From Tubiluchus corallicola (Eukaryota; Priapulida; Priapulimorpha; Priapulimorphida; Tubiluchidae): DNA of 33,663 nt. Made by a program: the position numbers and the translations under genes. Each line of letters opens with the position of its first letter. The stretch's first letter is position 1. The notes under the pieces are model-generated. The model was not told where the DNA came from, did not search any database, and saw nothing but the letters and a program-made list of their open reading frames with translations. The stretch covers positions 35,001 to 68,663 of the forward strand of contig JAQGDQ010001034.1 of NCBI GenBank assembly GCA_030141605.1, given 5' to 3'. This document shows positions 10,303 to 20,700 of the stretch, piece by piece.

Positions 10303-10855
10303 CAGTCGTGGCCAAAAGTTTAAGCCCACCTGTGATTACGACGTGAATTTTGAGCTTTTCTGGTATTCAGTACCATATATTTTCCCGAATCGTACACACG
10401 ATGGCTCATTAGGTAGCTAATTGCAAATTGCAAATAAATGTTTGTGTTGCGCATGCGCAGGACTTACGAGATGATGCCGTCATCGCGTTGATGACGTCAT
10501 CAGTACGGTTGCGGGAATTGTCTTAGACGTGCTCTCGGCAGTAGCTTCTGATTATGTTGAATGGTAATTCTAACGAAGGGTAAGAGGATGAGTGATCAAC
10601 TGCGCATGCACATATGTCTCCGACTTGATGACGTCATCCTCGCTGTGAGTAATTTATCAACGCGATGACGTCATCATCTCGCAAGTCCTGCGCATGCGCA
10701 AAACAAACATTTATTTGCGATTTTCAATTGCCTTCTTAATGAACCACCGTGTTTACGATCGGTCCAATATGAGGGAAAATATATGGTATTGAATACCAAA
10801 AAAACTCAAAATTCACGTCGTAATTCAGGTTGGCGTAAACTTTTGGCCACGACTG
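10303..10855. mobile_element. Mariner-type MITE with about 200-bp inverted repeats
   Basis: A 553-bp element starting CAGTCGTGGCCAAAAGTTTA and ending with the complementary sequence, flanked by TA at 10301-10302 and 10856-10857. The arms extend about 200 bp inward (shared CATATATTTTCCC, GCGCATGCGCA, CATTTATTTGC). TGACGTCA occurs at 10492, 10629 and 10666. The ends resemble Tc1-type termini. Confidence 0.9.
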
Positions 10856-11289
10856 TAGTACAGGCGTATATAATTGTTTCAAAGATACTATAAAACAAGA
10901 TAAAATTTATAAATACGTCCCATTTTTATCCCACAGTTTTTCTGAAACAAGTAGAAAAAGATACGGATAATCATGGATATAAAGTGCATTATAACATACA
11001 TCGTGAGTAAAATTTTGGCCTGTAGGTGGCGGTAGTGGCAACGAAATTAGTCAGAATATAGTTTGTAGAAATGAACAATTGACTGTTGAGGTGCTGCAAT
11101 CAGACGACGAAAAGGCTAAGTGTTAAAGGAGAATGGTGGTTTAAAAATATTTTAGCTTGCAGTTAACAATTCGATGTCTAATTGGTGAAATTAATTCATA
11201 AAATATAGATATTTGTGGCTAAATAAGTTTAATGGTGAATCATTAAAGTAGCGTAATTATAAGTACACGAAAGCGACGCAAAATCAGTC

Positions 11290-11745
11290 TAAATAATTTT
11301 GTATCTGCACTGGCGTCGAACTCAGGACCTTCTGCTTCTCGGGCAGCTACGGTAAGAATTAGACTCGGAAATTTACTGTATCAGTCACTAGAGGTCTCCC
11401 AATGGGAAATCACAGTCCGCTTTGCATGAAAACCGTACGAAATCAGTCATATAAGCGTACAAAAGCCTGAAAATTTTTAAATCTCCACTGGTCTCGAACT
11501 CAAGACCTCCTGCTTTCTGGCCAGCTATTCAGATTCAGAAATTTACCGTAGCTATAAGCGCCACTAGAGGTCTCTCAGCGGTGAATCTCAACCCACAAAT
11601 ATGAAGACATCGTACGAAATCAATCACATAAGCATACAAAAGCAGTAGTAAATTAGAAACTCTGAAAAATTTGAATTCCTTCACCAGGACTCGAACCCAA
11701 GACCTTTTGCTTTCTGGGCAGCTATGCTAACCACGATAAAAAGGC
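11290..11745 (-). repeat. Three tandem tRNA-like SINE units
   Basis: Units of about 180-195 bp repeat three times. On the minus strand the third unit reads GTGGTTAGCATAGCTGCCCA and then CTTGGGTTCGAGTCCTGG, containing a perfect RNA polymerase III B-box match (GGTTCGAGTCC) and a tRNA-like D-arm. The other units carry weaker B-box versions near 11313 and 11491. This fits a tRNA-derived SINE in tandem; it is not an intact tRNA. Confidence 0.65.
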
Positions 11746-11868
11746 AAGAAAAATGCAATATATACATAGAAAATTGATAACTTAGATATCACTGTCAGCT
11801 GTGCACGTATAATAACATAATTTTTATATACATATTTACAAAATATTAGTATCTCCCTGAATAATTAC

Positions 11869-12725
11869 AACTATACATAATATTTGACTAGCGTTCCAGA
11901 AGTAACAAGAATCTTACATTAAAATTTGTGTTTTTAACACTAGAAACTCGCGGTGATAACAATTGACAAGTGACGACTTTTATCCTATTCACACTGAAAT
12001 GGTTTACTCAGCTGACCCATTTACTTGTTTGCTTAAAAATAACTATACATAATAGTTTACTAGCGTTCCAGAAGTAACAAGAATCCTACATTAAAATTTG
12101 TGTTTTTAACACCATAAACTCGCGGAGATAACAGTTGACAAGTGTCGACTTTTATCCTATTCACACTAAAATGGTTTACTCAGTTGATCCATTTACTTGT
12201 TTGCTTAAAAATAACTATGCATAATAGTTTACTAGCGTTCCAGAAGTAACAAGAATCCTACATTAAAATTTGTGTTTTTAACACTAGAAACTCGCGGTGA
12301 TAACAGTTGACAAGTGACGACTTTTATCCTATTCACACTGAAATGGTTTACACAGCTGACCCATTTACTCGTTTGCTTAAAAATAACTATACATAATATT
12401 TTACTAGCGTTCCAGAAGTAACAAGAATCCTACATTAAAATTTGTGTTTTTAACACTAGAAACTCGCGGAGGTAACAGTTGACAAGTGTCGGCTTTTATC
12501 CTATTCACACTGAAATGGTTTACACAGCTGACCCATTTACTTGTTTGCTTAAAAATAACTATACATAATATTTTACTAGTGTTCCAGAACTAACAAGAAT
12601 CCTACATTAAAATTTGTTTTTAACACTAGAAACTCGCGGAGGTAACAGTTAACAAGTGACGACTTTTATCCTATTCACACTGAAATGGTTTACACAGTTG
12701 ACCCATTTACTTGTTTGCTTAAACA
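11869..12725. repeat. 173-bp tandem repeat, five copies
   Basis: Five copies start AACTATACATAATA.TTTACTAGCG (near 11869, 12041, 12213, 12387, 12559). Each contains CCTACATTAAAATTTGTGTT, AACTCGCGG and TTTATCCTATTCACACTGAA. Similarity is high, so the array is recent. No frame is kept. The following 12726-13021 holds nothing I recognise. Confidence 0.93.
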
Positions 12726-13021
12726 GTTTACTGGGCTTGTCTGCTCAGGCTGATTGGGTAATGATCAACACTCAATTTGCTAACTTTGTTTAGAGAAAAA
12801 TTATTTCAAAAAACACTGCCGGTTGTGTATCGACAATTTTGTGTTTATTACAGTACTGTAATCTTAGAAACATTTTAGTTAACATAGAATCTTGGTTAAT
12901 TGTTTACCTTCTTGTTCTTGGAACTGTGCCAAAAATGCCGCAGAAGCATTCTCGGTAAACTGTTCAACTTAGTAAAATTTACTAAAATGAAAAACGTGAC
13001 TTTTGTAGGTTATTATTGGTA

Positions 13022-13692
13022 CCAGGGAGAATAGGAAAGCATGATGAAAGATCTCATTGCCCCTGTGACGTCATTCTAAACGAACAATGGTCAACAAATC
13101 AGAACATTATGGTTCTATTAACACAGACTCTACCACTCGAGTTTTTTTCTATGTGGAATTCAATTCAAATGACAAAAATAATAGTTTTCAGAGTTTTTGC
13201 ACTTGCACATTAGGTTTCAGAAGTAGGTCACGCATCTATGGGGAAAGACCACAGATATAAAATTCTCACGAGAAGTGCAAAGCCGGGGAAGGAACTAGGG
13301 GTGAGCATCGAACGTTCGAATTCGATTCGACCGAGTTTTTTTTAGTTCGAATTCGATTCGAACCTAAAACTATGGATTCGAATAATTCAGCACTTCAATC
13401 ACACACGTTCTTTATTATTAAAATGATTGAAACATCGTGCAATTAGCATAATTTAGCTGTGATTTCTGTACACAATTTTTAAACGAATTAATTGTGTTTT
13501 TACTGTAGAGCAAAATCGAACAATATGCATGATCTTTGTAAGACTAATTTTTGCTGGTTGTTCGAGAACTTGTTCGAAAATCTTTTAATCTCAATTCGAA
13601 TTCGAAATACTAAGTTCGGTTCGATTCGAATTCGAAAGTCACAAATTCGTTTCGATTTGAATTCGCTTTCTTTTGGAGAATGCTCACCCCTA
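13022..13692 (+). repeat. Inverted duplication, left arm (with MITE family C, 13296-13692)
   Basis: The arm matches the reverse complement of 31350-32032 over about 670 bp. Its right part is a 397-bp element with ends TAGGGGTGAGCAT / ATGCTCACCCCTA and GAATTCGAATCGAA-rich subterminal repeats, hAT-like in style. The left part (13022-13295) is unrelated unique-looking sequence that also occurs in the other arm, with TGACGTCA at 13066. Open frames in it are not shared by the other arm. Confidence 0.85.
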
Positions 13693-14258
13693 TTGCTTAC
13701 ATTTTAATGGCTCTTACGAGAAGCTTATCAACGTATAGCATATAGGTATGTATTGCATCTTTTCTATAAACAACACAAAGCTAATACAGGATACATCACA
13801 TTTTCTGGATCATTCTTAGTATGTACTGTAAAGTTATCAATGCCTTGTTATAAGTGTGTCCATCAACTCCACGTAAACAATATTTATGTGCTAATGTAGG
13901 ACTAAGATACATCATGCTTGTAGATTATTGGGTTACTCGCTTGCAAGGTAACTCTACACAGAAATCTGTTTCGCCGTGATGTTGTTGTCGTTTCTTCTTC
14001 AAGTAGTAAGTTTTTATCAGTACTTGATATTGCAACGCCATACTCCAGATTCTAAACTTCTTTACGAAAAAACGGATTCTATGATAACAGTAAAATGTGT
14101 TCTAAGTGAAAAAATGAATATCATGACAATGGTAAATAGCATTCTAAGTAACATGTCCAGGCAGTTGGAGAGAAAAACCGAATAAGCAGTTGAACCAATG
14201 CTTCGCACTCCGGACTAATCTATGTACTTACAAGGTATAAGATCTAAGCGTGTGCAGC
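13693..14258. other. Region between left duplication arm and nAChR stop
   Basis: Any receptor 3' untranslated region would lie here on the minus strand. No gene or repeat is recognised; a 69-codon plus-strand frame at 13976-14185 has no visible family features. Confidence 0.5.
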
Positions 14259-14264
14259 TTTATT
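14259..14264 (-). promoter_or_regulatory. AATAAA overlapping the nAChR stop codon
   Basis: The minus strand reads GTTTAAATAAAGC, so the last base of the TAA stop is the first base of an AATAAA hexamer. This is very close to the stop for a polyadenylation signal, and the 3' end could lie further left. Confidence 0.3.
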
Positions 14265-14734
14265 TAAACAAAAATTTCGTGTCCCGAAAAAAGAATCAAA
14301 CATGTCGATGCCACCACAAGGCATATAAACAAAATGAAACACATCCTGTCCATCACCATGGCAATGAATTGCCACTCCACCGCTACATATTTGTCCTCCT
14401 CTTTAGCTCGAATTCTTGTCGTGATGTACTTGATCTCCCGAATGATCAAATTCAACTCGTTGCTAATTCCCGAAGCCTGTACGGAAAAACCCGAACTGTT
14501 TCCGACGTCCGTGATTCGGACCGTCCCGTTTTCTCGGACGTCTAGATGGGCCGTGCTTGGTCGCTTGGTTTGTCCTGTTAGTAGACATTTTGAGGCTTCG
14601 TTGACTGTGTTACCTGCTGATGGTTTGAACATTTTATTCAAGTGAGGGAAATTAAAATGTTTGAACTCTGTGTGGCGCTTCGGTCGCTTCATTAGCAAAA
14701 TTTTTGGCAAAAAGTCGATGAACAGCTTGCGCAT
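14264..14734 (-). CDS. CHRNA: nAChR terminal exon: M3-M4 cytoplasmic loop and M4
   Basis: The acceptor is TTCTGTTACAG before ATG CGC AAG. The exon starts in phase 0 and encodes 156 residues ending TAA at 14266-14264. It begins [20 protein letters not shown], runs through a poorly conserved cytoplasmic loop rich in Ser, Thr and Asn, then the pre-M4 amphipathic stretch ([20 protein letters not shown]) and M4, and ends FSGHEIFV. The first ATG is internal, not a translation start. The loop is short compared with many alpha subunits. Confidence 0.95.
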   Translation of the reverse strand: MRKLFIDFLPKILLMKRPKRHTEFKHFNFPHLNKMFKPSAGNTVNEASKCLLTGQTKRPSTAHLDVRENGTVRITDVGNSSGFSVQASGISNELNLIIREIKYITTRIRAKEEDKYVAVEWQFIAMVMDRMCFILFICLVVASTCLILFSGHEIFV

Positions 14735-17700
14735 CTGTAACAGAAAACAAAAAATTAAAAACTAAATGAACAATTCATAAATGAACGAAAAAACCGAGAA
14801 GAAAAATTACAGTTGAATCTGAATTTGAACTAGGATCCCTTTTATTGCAAGACCGTTGTCTTGACAACTGTACTATTCAGTCCTATATTATTGTGCAATG
14901 TTATCCAAACTTGCCGCAAATGACTTACCGTTAAAATAGCTGCGTTTAGCTGTCATCGTGTGAGTTTAAATTTACAAGTTTTATACAGCGTTACTGCTAT
15001 CGTAAGTCCTGTATGCAATGAAGCAGCACGTAAGTGATACAAAATTTCAAGACGAATTTTTCAAGCTTTGTTTCACGAGGGGTGTTTCCTTGTGCCTTAA
15101 TTAAAGCACCAGAAAACCCTCCACTTACATAAAACTTAAGAAATTCGTCTCGAAATTTTATACCACTTACATACCACCTTTTCATATGCATGGCTTGCGT
15201 CCGAAGTAACGCTGTATAAGACTTGTAAATTTAAACTCCCGCGATGACCGTTAGGCGCAGCCATTTTAATGGTAGGTCGTTTGATACAAGTTTAGATAAC
15301 ATTAAGTAAAGTTTGAAAAAATAATCAGAGCATTCGTAGCATACATGTTGCTAATTAAGTAAAATTTTAAATTACTATATCTTGTCAATAAGATTAAAAA
15401 TACGTTTTTGGCTAATGAGTGGCGCACCCTGGAGGGTGAGTCAGCGACATTTTACCAATTGGCACAAACATTTTAAATTATTATTTCTAGTTACATAAGT
15501 CTTTCCAGCAGGTAAGTGAAATGCTAAGTAATATAAATTTTCATGGAAAGTTTTTTGGGTCATAATTTAACATTTCCTTTTCTTCCTCTGATTTACGTGG
15601 CGTAGTGACGTCATGTAATGGCGCCGTCGGAACAGTATTGCGGGAGATTTAAAATGAAAACAAACAAAAATTCCTCTCAACGCGAATACGATATGTGCAT
15701 AAAATTGCTGTAAAGTAGTGTAATTTTTTAAGGCGATTTTTCTGACACAAACTTCAGGTACCTCTTTTCTTGCCCTTCATTATGACTGTTAGACTTTCTT
15801 TACACACTTAGACTGCCATTAGAAGAAATTCAGTTGGAGCAAACATTACTCACTTTAACAGTTTTTATTACCGGTCAATTATAAGCTCAGGAAATGTCAA
15901 AGTTGTTCCACAACTCGCTGGCCTAGACCACAGAACGCTTCCCTTGATATAAAAAGCAACAGAAAATGTCAACAAAGTTATGCTATCCTAGCCCTGTCGT
16001 AGCCCACAAGTATGGCGCCAAGTTTGTTGACAAAATATTAGGCGACATGCGTATGCTTTTATCACTTTAAGAACCTCACTCATTGAAGATCAGACGTCGG
16101 TTACTTCATTAATGTGCATTCTGACAATTCGCGAGACATTCCCCCTAGATCGCGATCAGCGCAGCTGACTGTGAGACTTAAACCGACTTTATTACAGAAA
16201 CGCATAACTCATGTCCCTGGCGCACGTAATTGCAAGAATCATGGTGAAGATGACGTTATGAGATCTCAAAATTTTCTCTGTACATTACCCGTGTGGTTCA
16301 AGGTAAATGACGCATGTAACCGATAACATCTTCCCTGGCTAATACTTCTTTATACAAAATTTAGCTAGGAATACTTAGATTTCAGATTTCTTCCTTTTGC
16401 GACTCTGTTTAATATCAGAGTGTCTTAATTAAAGGAAAACCGGATGATTGTTTAGACTCAATCTCATTTTATTTTACTGTCCAAAATATACATTTTCTTG
16501 CCTGTAAAAGTTAACAATTGCTCGTATATTTTAATAATTAGCTTAGAAAGTTAATTAACGGCAGCCGAACACAGCTATTGCCTACATCAGAAACTAACCA
16601 CAGTTTGGGCAATGGCAGGCGTCTTCCCTTGCGCGTCAAGTACATTTGTGTAAGTGTTACTGCTTAAACGCATGATGTCACGAAAATAGGCTCTACATCA
16701 TATGACGTCAGAAACTAACACTGCAGTTCATGATCATGATTATCACGGTACCGCCTTCTATTTGTCGGCCAGGCGAATGTGACAAAAAGGTAGCAATCTT
16801 AGTAGATTCACTGAGCCGCGTGTAGCTTTGAAAGTTTAACAAAATTTGACTATCCGAGGTAATTATTATTTAATCTAAGCGTTGATTTAAAAAAAAGCTA
16901 TTGTAATTTTTGGTATTTAAGCATAGTTCATTCTGAACTGATGTTTAGGCAAATTCCGGTTTTCTTTTAATTCTTTAAATTTGAAAATAAAACTTCAGTG
17001 ACTGTTTAAGCGTGATGTATGTTTGATTCTCTGACTACATTGCAGCCATGTTTTGATTTACGTTTTTAAATATGCAGGGAAGAGAGAATGTTTTGCCCGG
17101 CGACTCACAGAGCGCATTAGTCTTCATTAACGCCGTCGTGGAAGCAATGAATAAATTGTGTGGATAATATGCAACGCATGCGCACACTGAAACCTACAAA
17201 TACAGTATCATCACAATCAGGGATTAAAAATGGAATAAACTAAACATTTGAGTCGACGATGTAAAATGCTAATTGATTTGATCTGATGTAATAAGTTACT
17301 GTAATTTCTTTTACGAAATCGATCTACGTAGGAAACTTTAGAAAGAAGTAGAGCATCCGAGTTCTGCATTGAATGTTAAGCTACGCTGGAACTGTAAAAC
17401 GAATGGATGGGTGACCGCCAGTTTCAATACATACACACTATGTGGCTTCTTTTTGTTATGCTGTGAGTTCGTATTTCTTCGTTAAGTACGACGTATACAT
17501 ACATTCCTACGCGGCTGATGCATCTCTGTCAATTCAATGTCTCATCTCGGAGATTATCATTGACAATGAGCTAAGTTCCGGTTCTGCAATATACTGCGAA
17601 AACGACATATTCGCTTTGAAAGCTGGAACTCAGAGCTTGCAGAATGAAAAACCGTATGAAACAGTATTTTCAGTTGAGCCATCCTTCCCAAAAGCAACAA

Positions 17701-20700
17701 CAGCATGCTTGAATATTATCAGCGACACTAATTTGACGAAGAGACATGTCCTGCCATGAACGCCTACTGGCCCTGATTTGACGAAGAGACATGTCCTGCC
17801 ATGATCGCCTACTGGCCCTGATTTGACAAAGAGACATGACCTGCCATGAACGCCTACTGGCCCTGATTTGACACAGAGTCATGACCTCCCATGAATGTCC
17901 ACTGATACCTGATTTGACACAGAGTTATGACCTGCCATGAATGCCTACTGACCCTGATTTGACGAAGAGACATGACCTGCCATGAACGCCTACTGGCCCT
18001 GATTTGACGAAGAGACATGTCCTGCCATGAACGCCTACTGACCCTGATTTGACGAAGAGACATGACCTGCCATGAATGCCTACTGGCCCTGATTTGACAC
18101 AGAGTCATGACCTCCCATGAATGTCCACTGATACCTGATTTGACACAGAGTTATGACCTGCCATGAATGCCTACTGACCCTGATTTGACACAGAGACATG
18201 ACCTGCCATGAATGCCCACTGACCCTGATTTGACACAGAGACATGACCTCCCATGAATGCCTACTGACCCTGATTTGACACAGAGACATGACCTCCCATG
18301 AATGCCTACTGACCCTGATTTGACACAGAGACATGACCTGCCATGAACGCCTACTGGCCCTGATTTGACACAGAGACATGACCTGCCATAAATGCCCACT
18401 GACCCTGATTTGACACAGAGACATGACCTCCCATGAATGCCTACTGACCCTGATTAGACACAGAGACATGACCTGCCATGAATGCCCACTGATAACTGAT
18501 TTGACACAGAGTTATGACCTGCCATGAATACCCGCTGATACCTGATTTCACTCAGAGACATGACCTGATATGAACGCCTACTGATACCTGATTTCACTCA
18601 GAGACATGACCTGATATGAACGCCTACTGATACCTGATTTCACTCAGAGACATGACCTGCCATGAATGCTCACTGACTCTGATTTGATACAGAGGCATGG
18701 CCTACCATGAATGCCCATTGACCCTGATTTGACACAGAGTTATGACCTGCCATGAATGCCTACTGACCCTGATTTGACACAGAGTTATGACCTGCCATGA
18801 ATGCCTACTGACCCTGATTTTACACAGAGTTATGACCTGCCATGAACGCCTACTGATACCTGATTTCACTCAGAGACATGACCTGCCATGAATGCTCACT
18901 GACCCTGATTTGACACAGAGAAATGACCTGCCATGAATGCCCAATGACCCTGATTTGACACAGAGTTATGACCTGCCATGAATACCCGCTGTGTAACTTT
19001 GGTGTTCAGGAAGTTAAACGACCAATGACGATTCTTACACGTGTTTACTGCAAAGACTTGTGTTCAAACAGCTGCTGCGTCCATGAACGTCTCTAGTAAT
19101 TGACTTACCCAACTGAATTATCTAGGTGCAAAAGAATAGGTTGTCAAACAGCCATGGTGCAAAGGAATAAGTTGTCAAATAGCCATGGTGCAAAATCATA
19201 AGTTGTCAAATAGATATGGTGCAAAATCATAAGTTGTCAAATAGCCATGGTGCAAAAGAATACTTTGCAATGACTTATCCAAACAGCTATGATGAAAAAG
19301 CATACCTTGTAATGACTTACCTAAACAGCCATGGTGAAAAAGAATACTTTGCAATGACTTACCTAAACAGCCATGGTGAAAAAGAATACTTTACAATGAC
19401 TTACCTAAACAGCCATGGTGAAAAAGAATACTTTGCAATGACTTACCTAAACAGCCATGGTGAAAAAGAATACTTTGCAATGACTTATCCAAACAGCCAT
19501 GATGAAAAAGAATACTTTGTAATGACTTACCTAAACAGCCATGGTGAAAAAGAATACTTTGTAATGACTTACCTAAACAGCCATGGTGAAAAAGAATACC
19601 TTGTAATGACTTACCTAAATAGCCATGGTGAAAAAGAATACTTTGTAATGACTTACCTAAACTGCCATGGTGAAAAAGAATACGTTGCAATGACTTATCC
19701 AAACAGCTATGATGAAAAAGAATACTTTGTAATGACTTACCTAAACAGAAATGGTGAAAAAGAATACTTTGCAATGACTTACCCAAACAGCCATGATGAA
19801 AAAGAATACTTTGCAATGACATACCCAAGCAGCCATGGTGAAAAAGAATACTTTTCAATGACTTACCCAAACAGCCATGATGAAAAAGAATACTTTGTAA
19901 TGACTTACCCAAAAGCCATGGTGAAAAAGAACACTTTGCAGTGACTTACCCAAACAGCCATGATGAAAAAGAATACTTTGTAATGACTTACCCAAACAGC
20001 CATGGTGAAAAAGAACACATTGCAATGACTTACCCAAACAGCCACGATGAAAAAGAATACTTTGCAATGACTTATCCAAACAGCTATGATGAAAAAGAAT
20101 ACTTTGTAATGACTTACCTAAACAGCCATGATGAAAAAGAATACTTTTCAATGACTTACCCAAACAGCCATGATGAAAAAGAATACTTTTCAATGACTTA
20201 CCCGAACAGCCATGGTGAAAAAGAATACTTTGTTATGACTTACCCAAACAGCCATGGTGTGGGTGTCTGCTGTCCTGTGGTGATAGTTGAGAACGATCAC
20301 AGTAAACATGACAGAAAGTGATACGATCACCATTATGCACGTCAAGTAAATTCCTGAAAAAACAAAATGTCGCCGAAGTTCCGTAATTTGGTTCACACGA
20401 AAAAATTTCACAACACGGAATGGTAGGAAATAGTTGGATTGCTGAGACTAAATGTTTGAGATACCGGAAGGTAACTAAATATTTATGCATTATTAACTAA
20501 TAACCAAAGTTAGGAATATTGATAGTTTGTTTGCGACCTAAAAAGATGATCAGAAGATAATTATATTAAGTTGTTCATAGTGTAAAGTAGTTAACGAAGG
20601 AACTTAGTATATTTAGTCGTGTAAAGCAAAACGTTTCTGGACAATATCGTATTGAAAACAAAGGCGTTAAAGGAATACCGGATGATTGTTTAGATTCAAT

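Noticed and set aside
11680-11745. Functional tRNA gene
   Set aside because: The B-box is good, but the acceptor stem and anticodon arm cannot be folded and the unit is tandemly repeated, so it is a SINE-like derivative.
13492-13707. Plus-strand frame with RIRNTKFGSIRIRKSQ
   Set aside because: Translation of the GAATTCGAATCGAA-rich MITE C; the same happens at 31296-31502.
14334-14645. 103-codon plus-strand frame
   Set aside because: Antisense shadow of the terminal nAChR exon.
17442-17759. 105-codon plus-strand frame
   Set aside because: No recognisable domain, runs into the 45-bp array, and is antisense to the receptor intron. Without transcript support it is not a gene call.
17670-18469. 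Repeated minus-strand frames ([14 protein letters not shown])
   Set aside because: Product of the 45-bp minisatellite, which stays in frame; several frames are open in parallel and there is no start or splice context.
19216-20321. Long plus-strand frames encoding 14-residue repeats ([14 protein letters not shown]) and matching minus-strand repeats
   Set aside because: They exist because the repeat period is 42 bp, a multiple of three, and are open on both strands. The array is explained by the receptor exon-intron junction.
7105-20353. FAR and nAChR as a functionally coupled pair
   Set aside because: Tail-to-tail neighbours with 5 kb between stops and no shared pathway; adjacency alone is not evidence.
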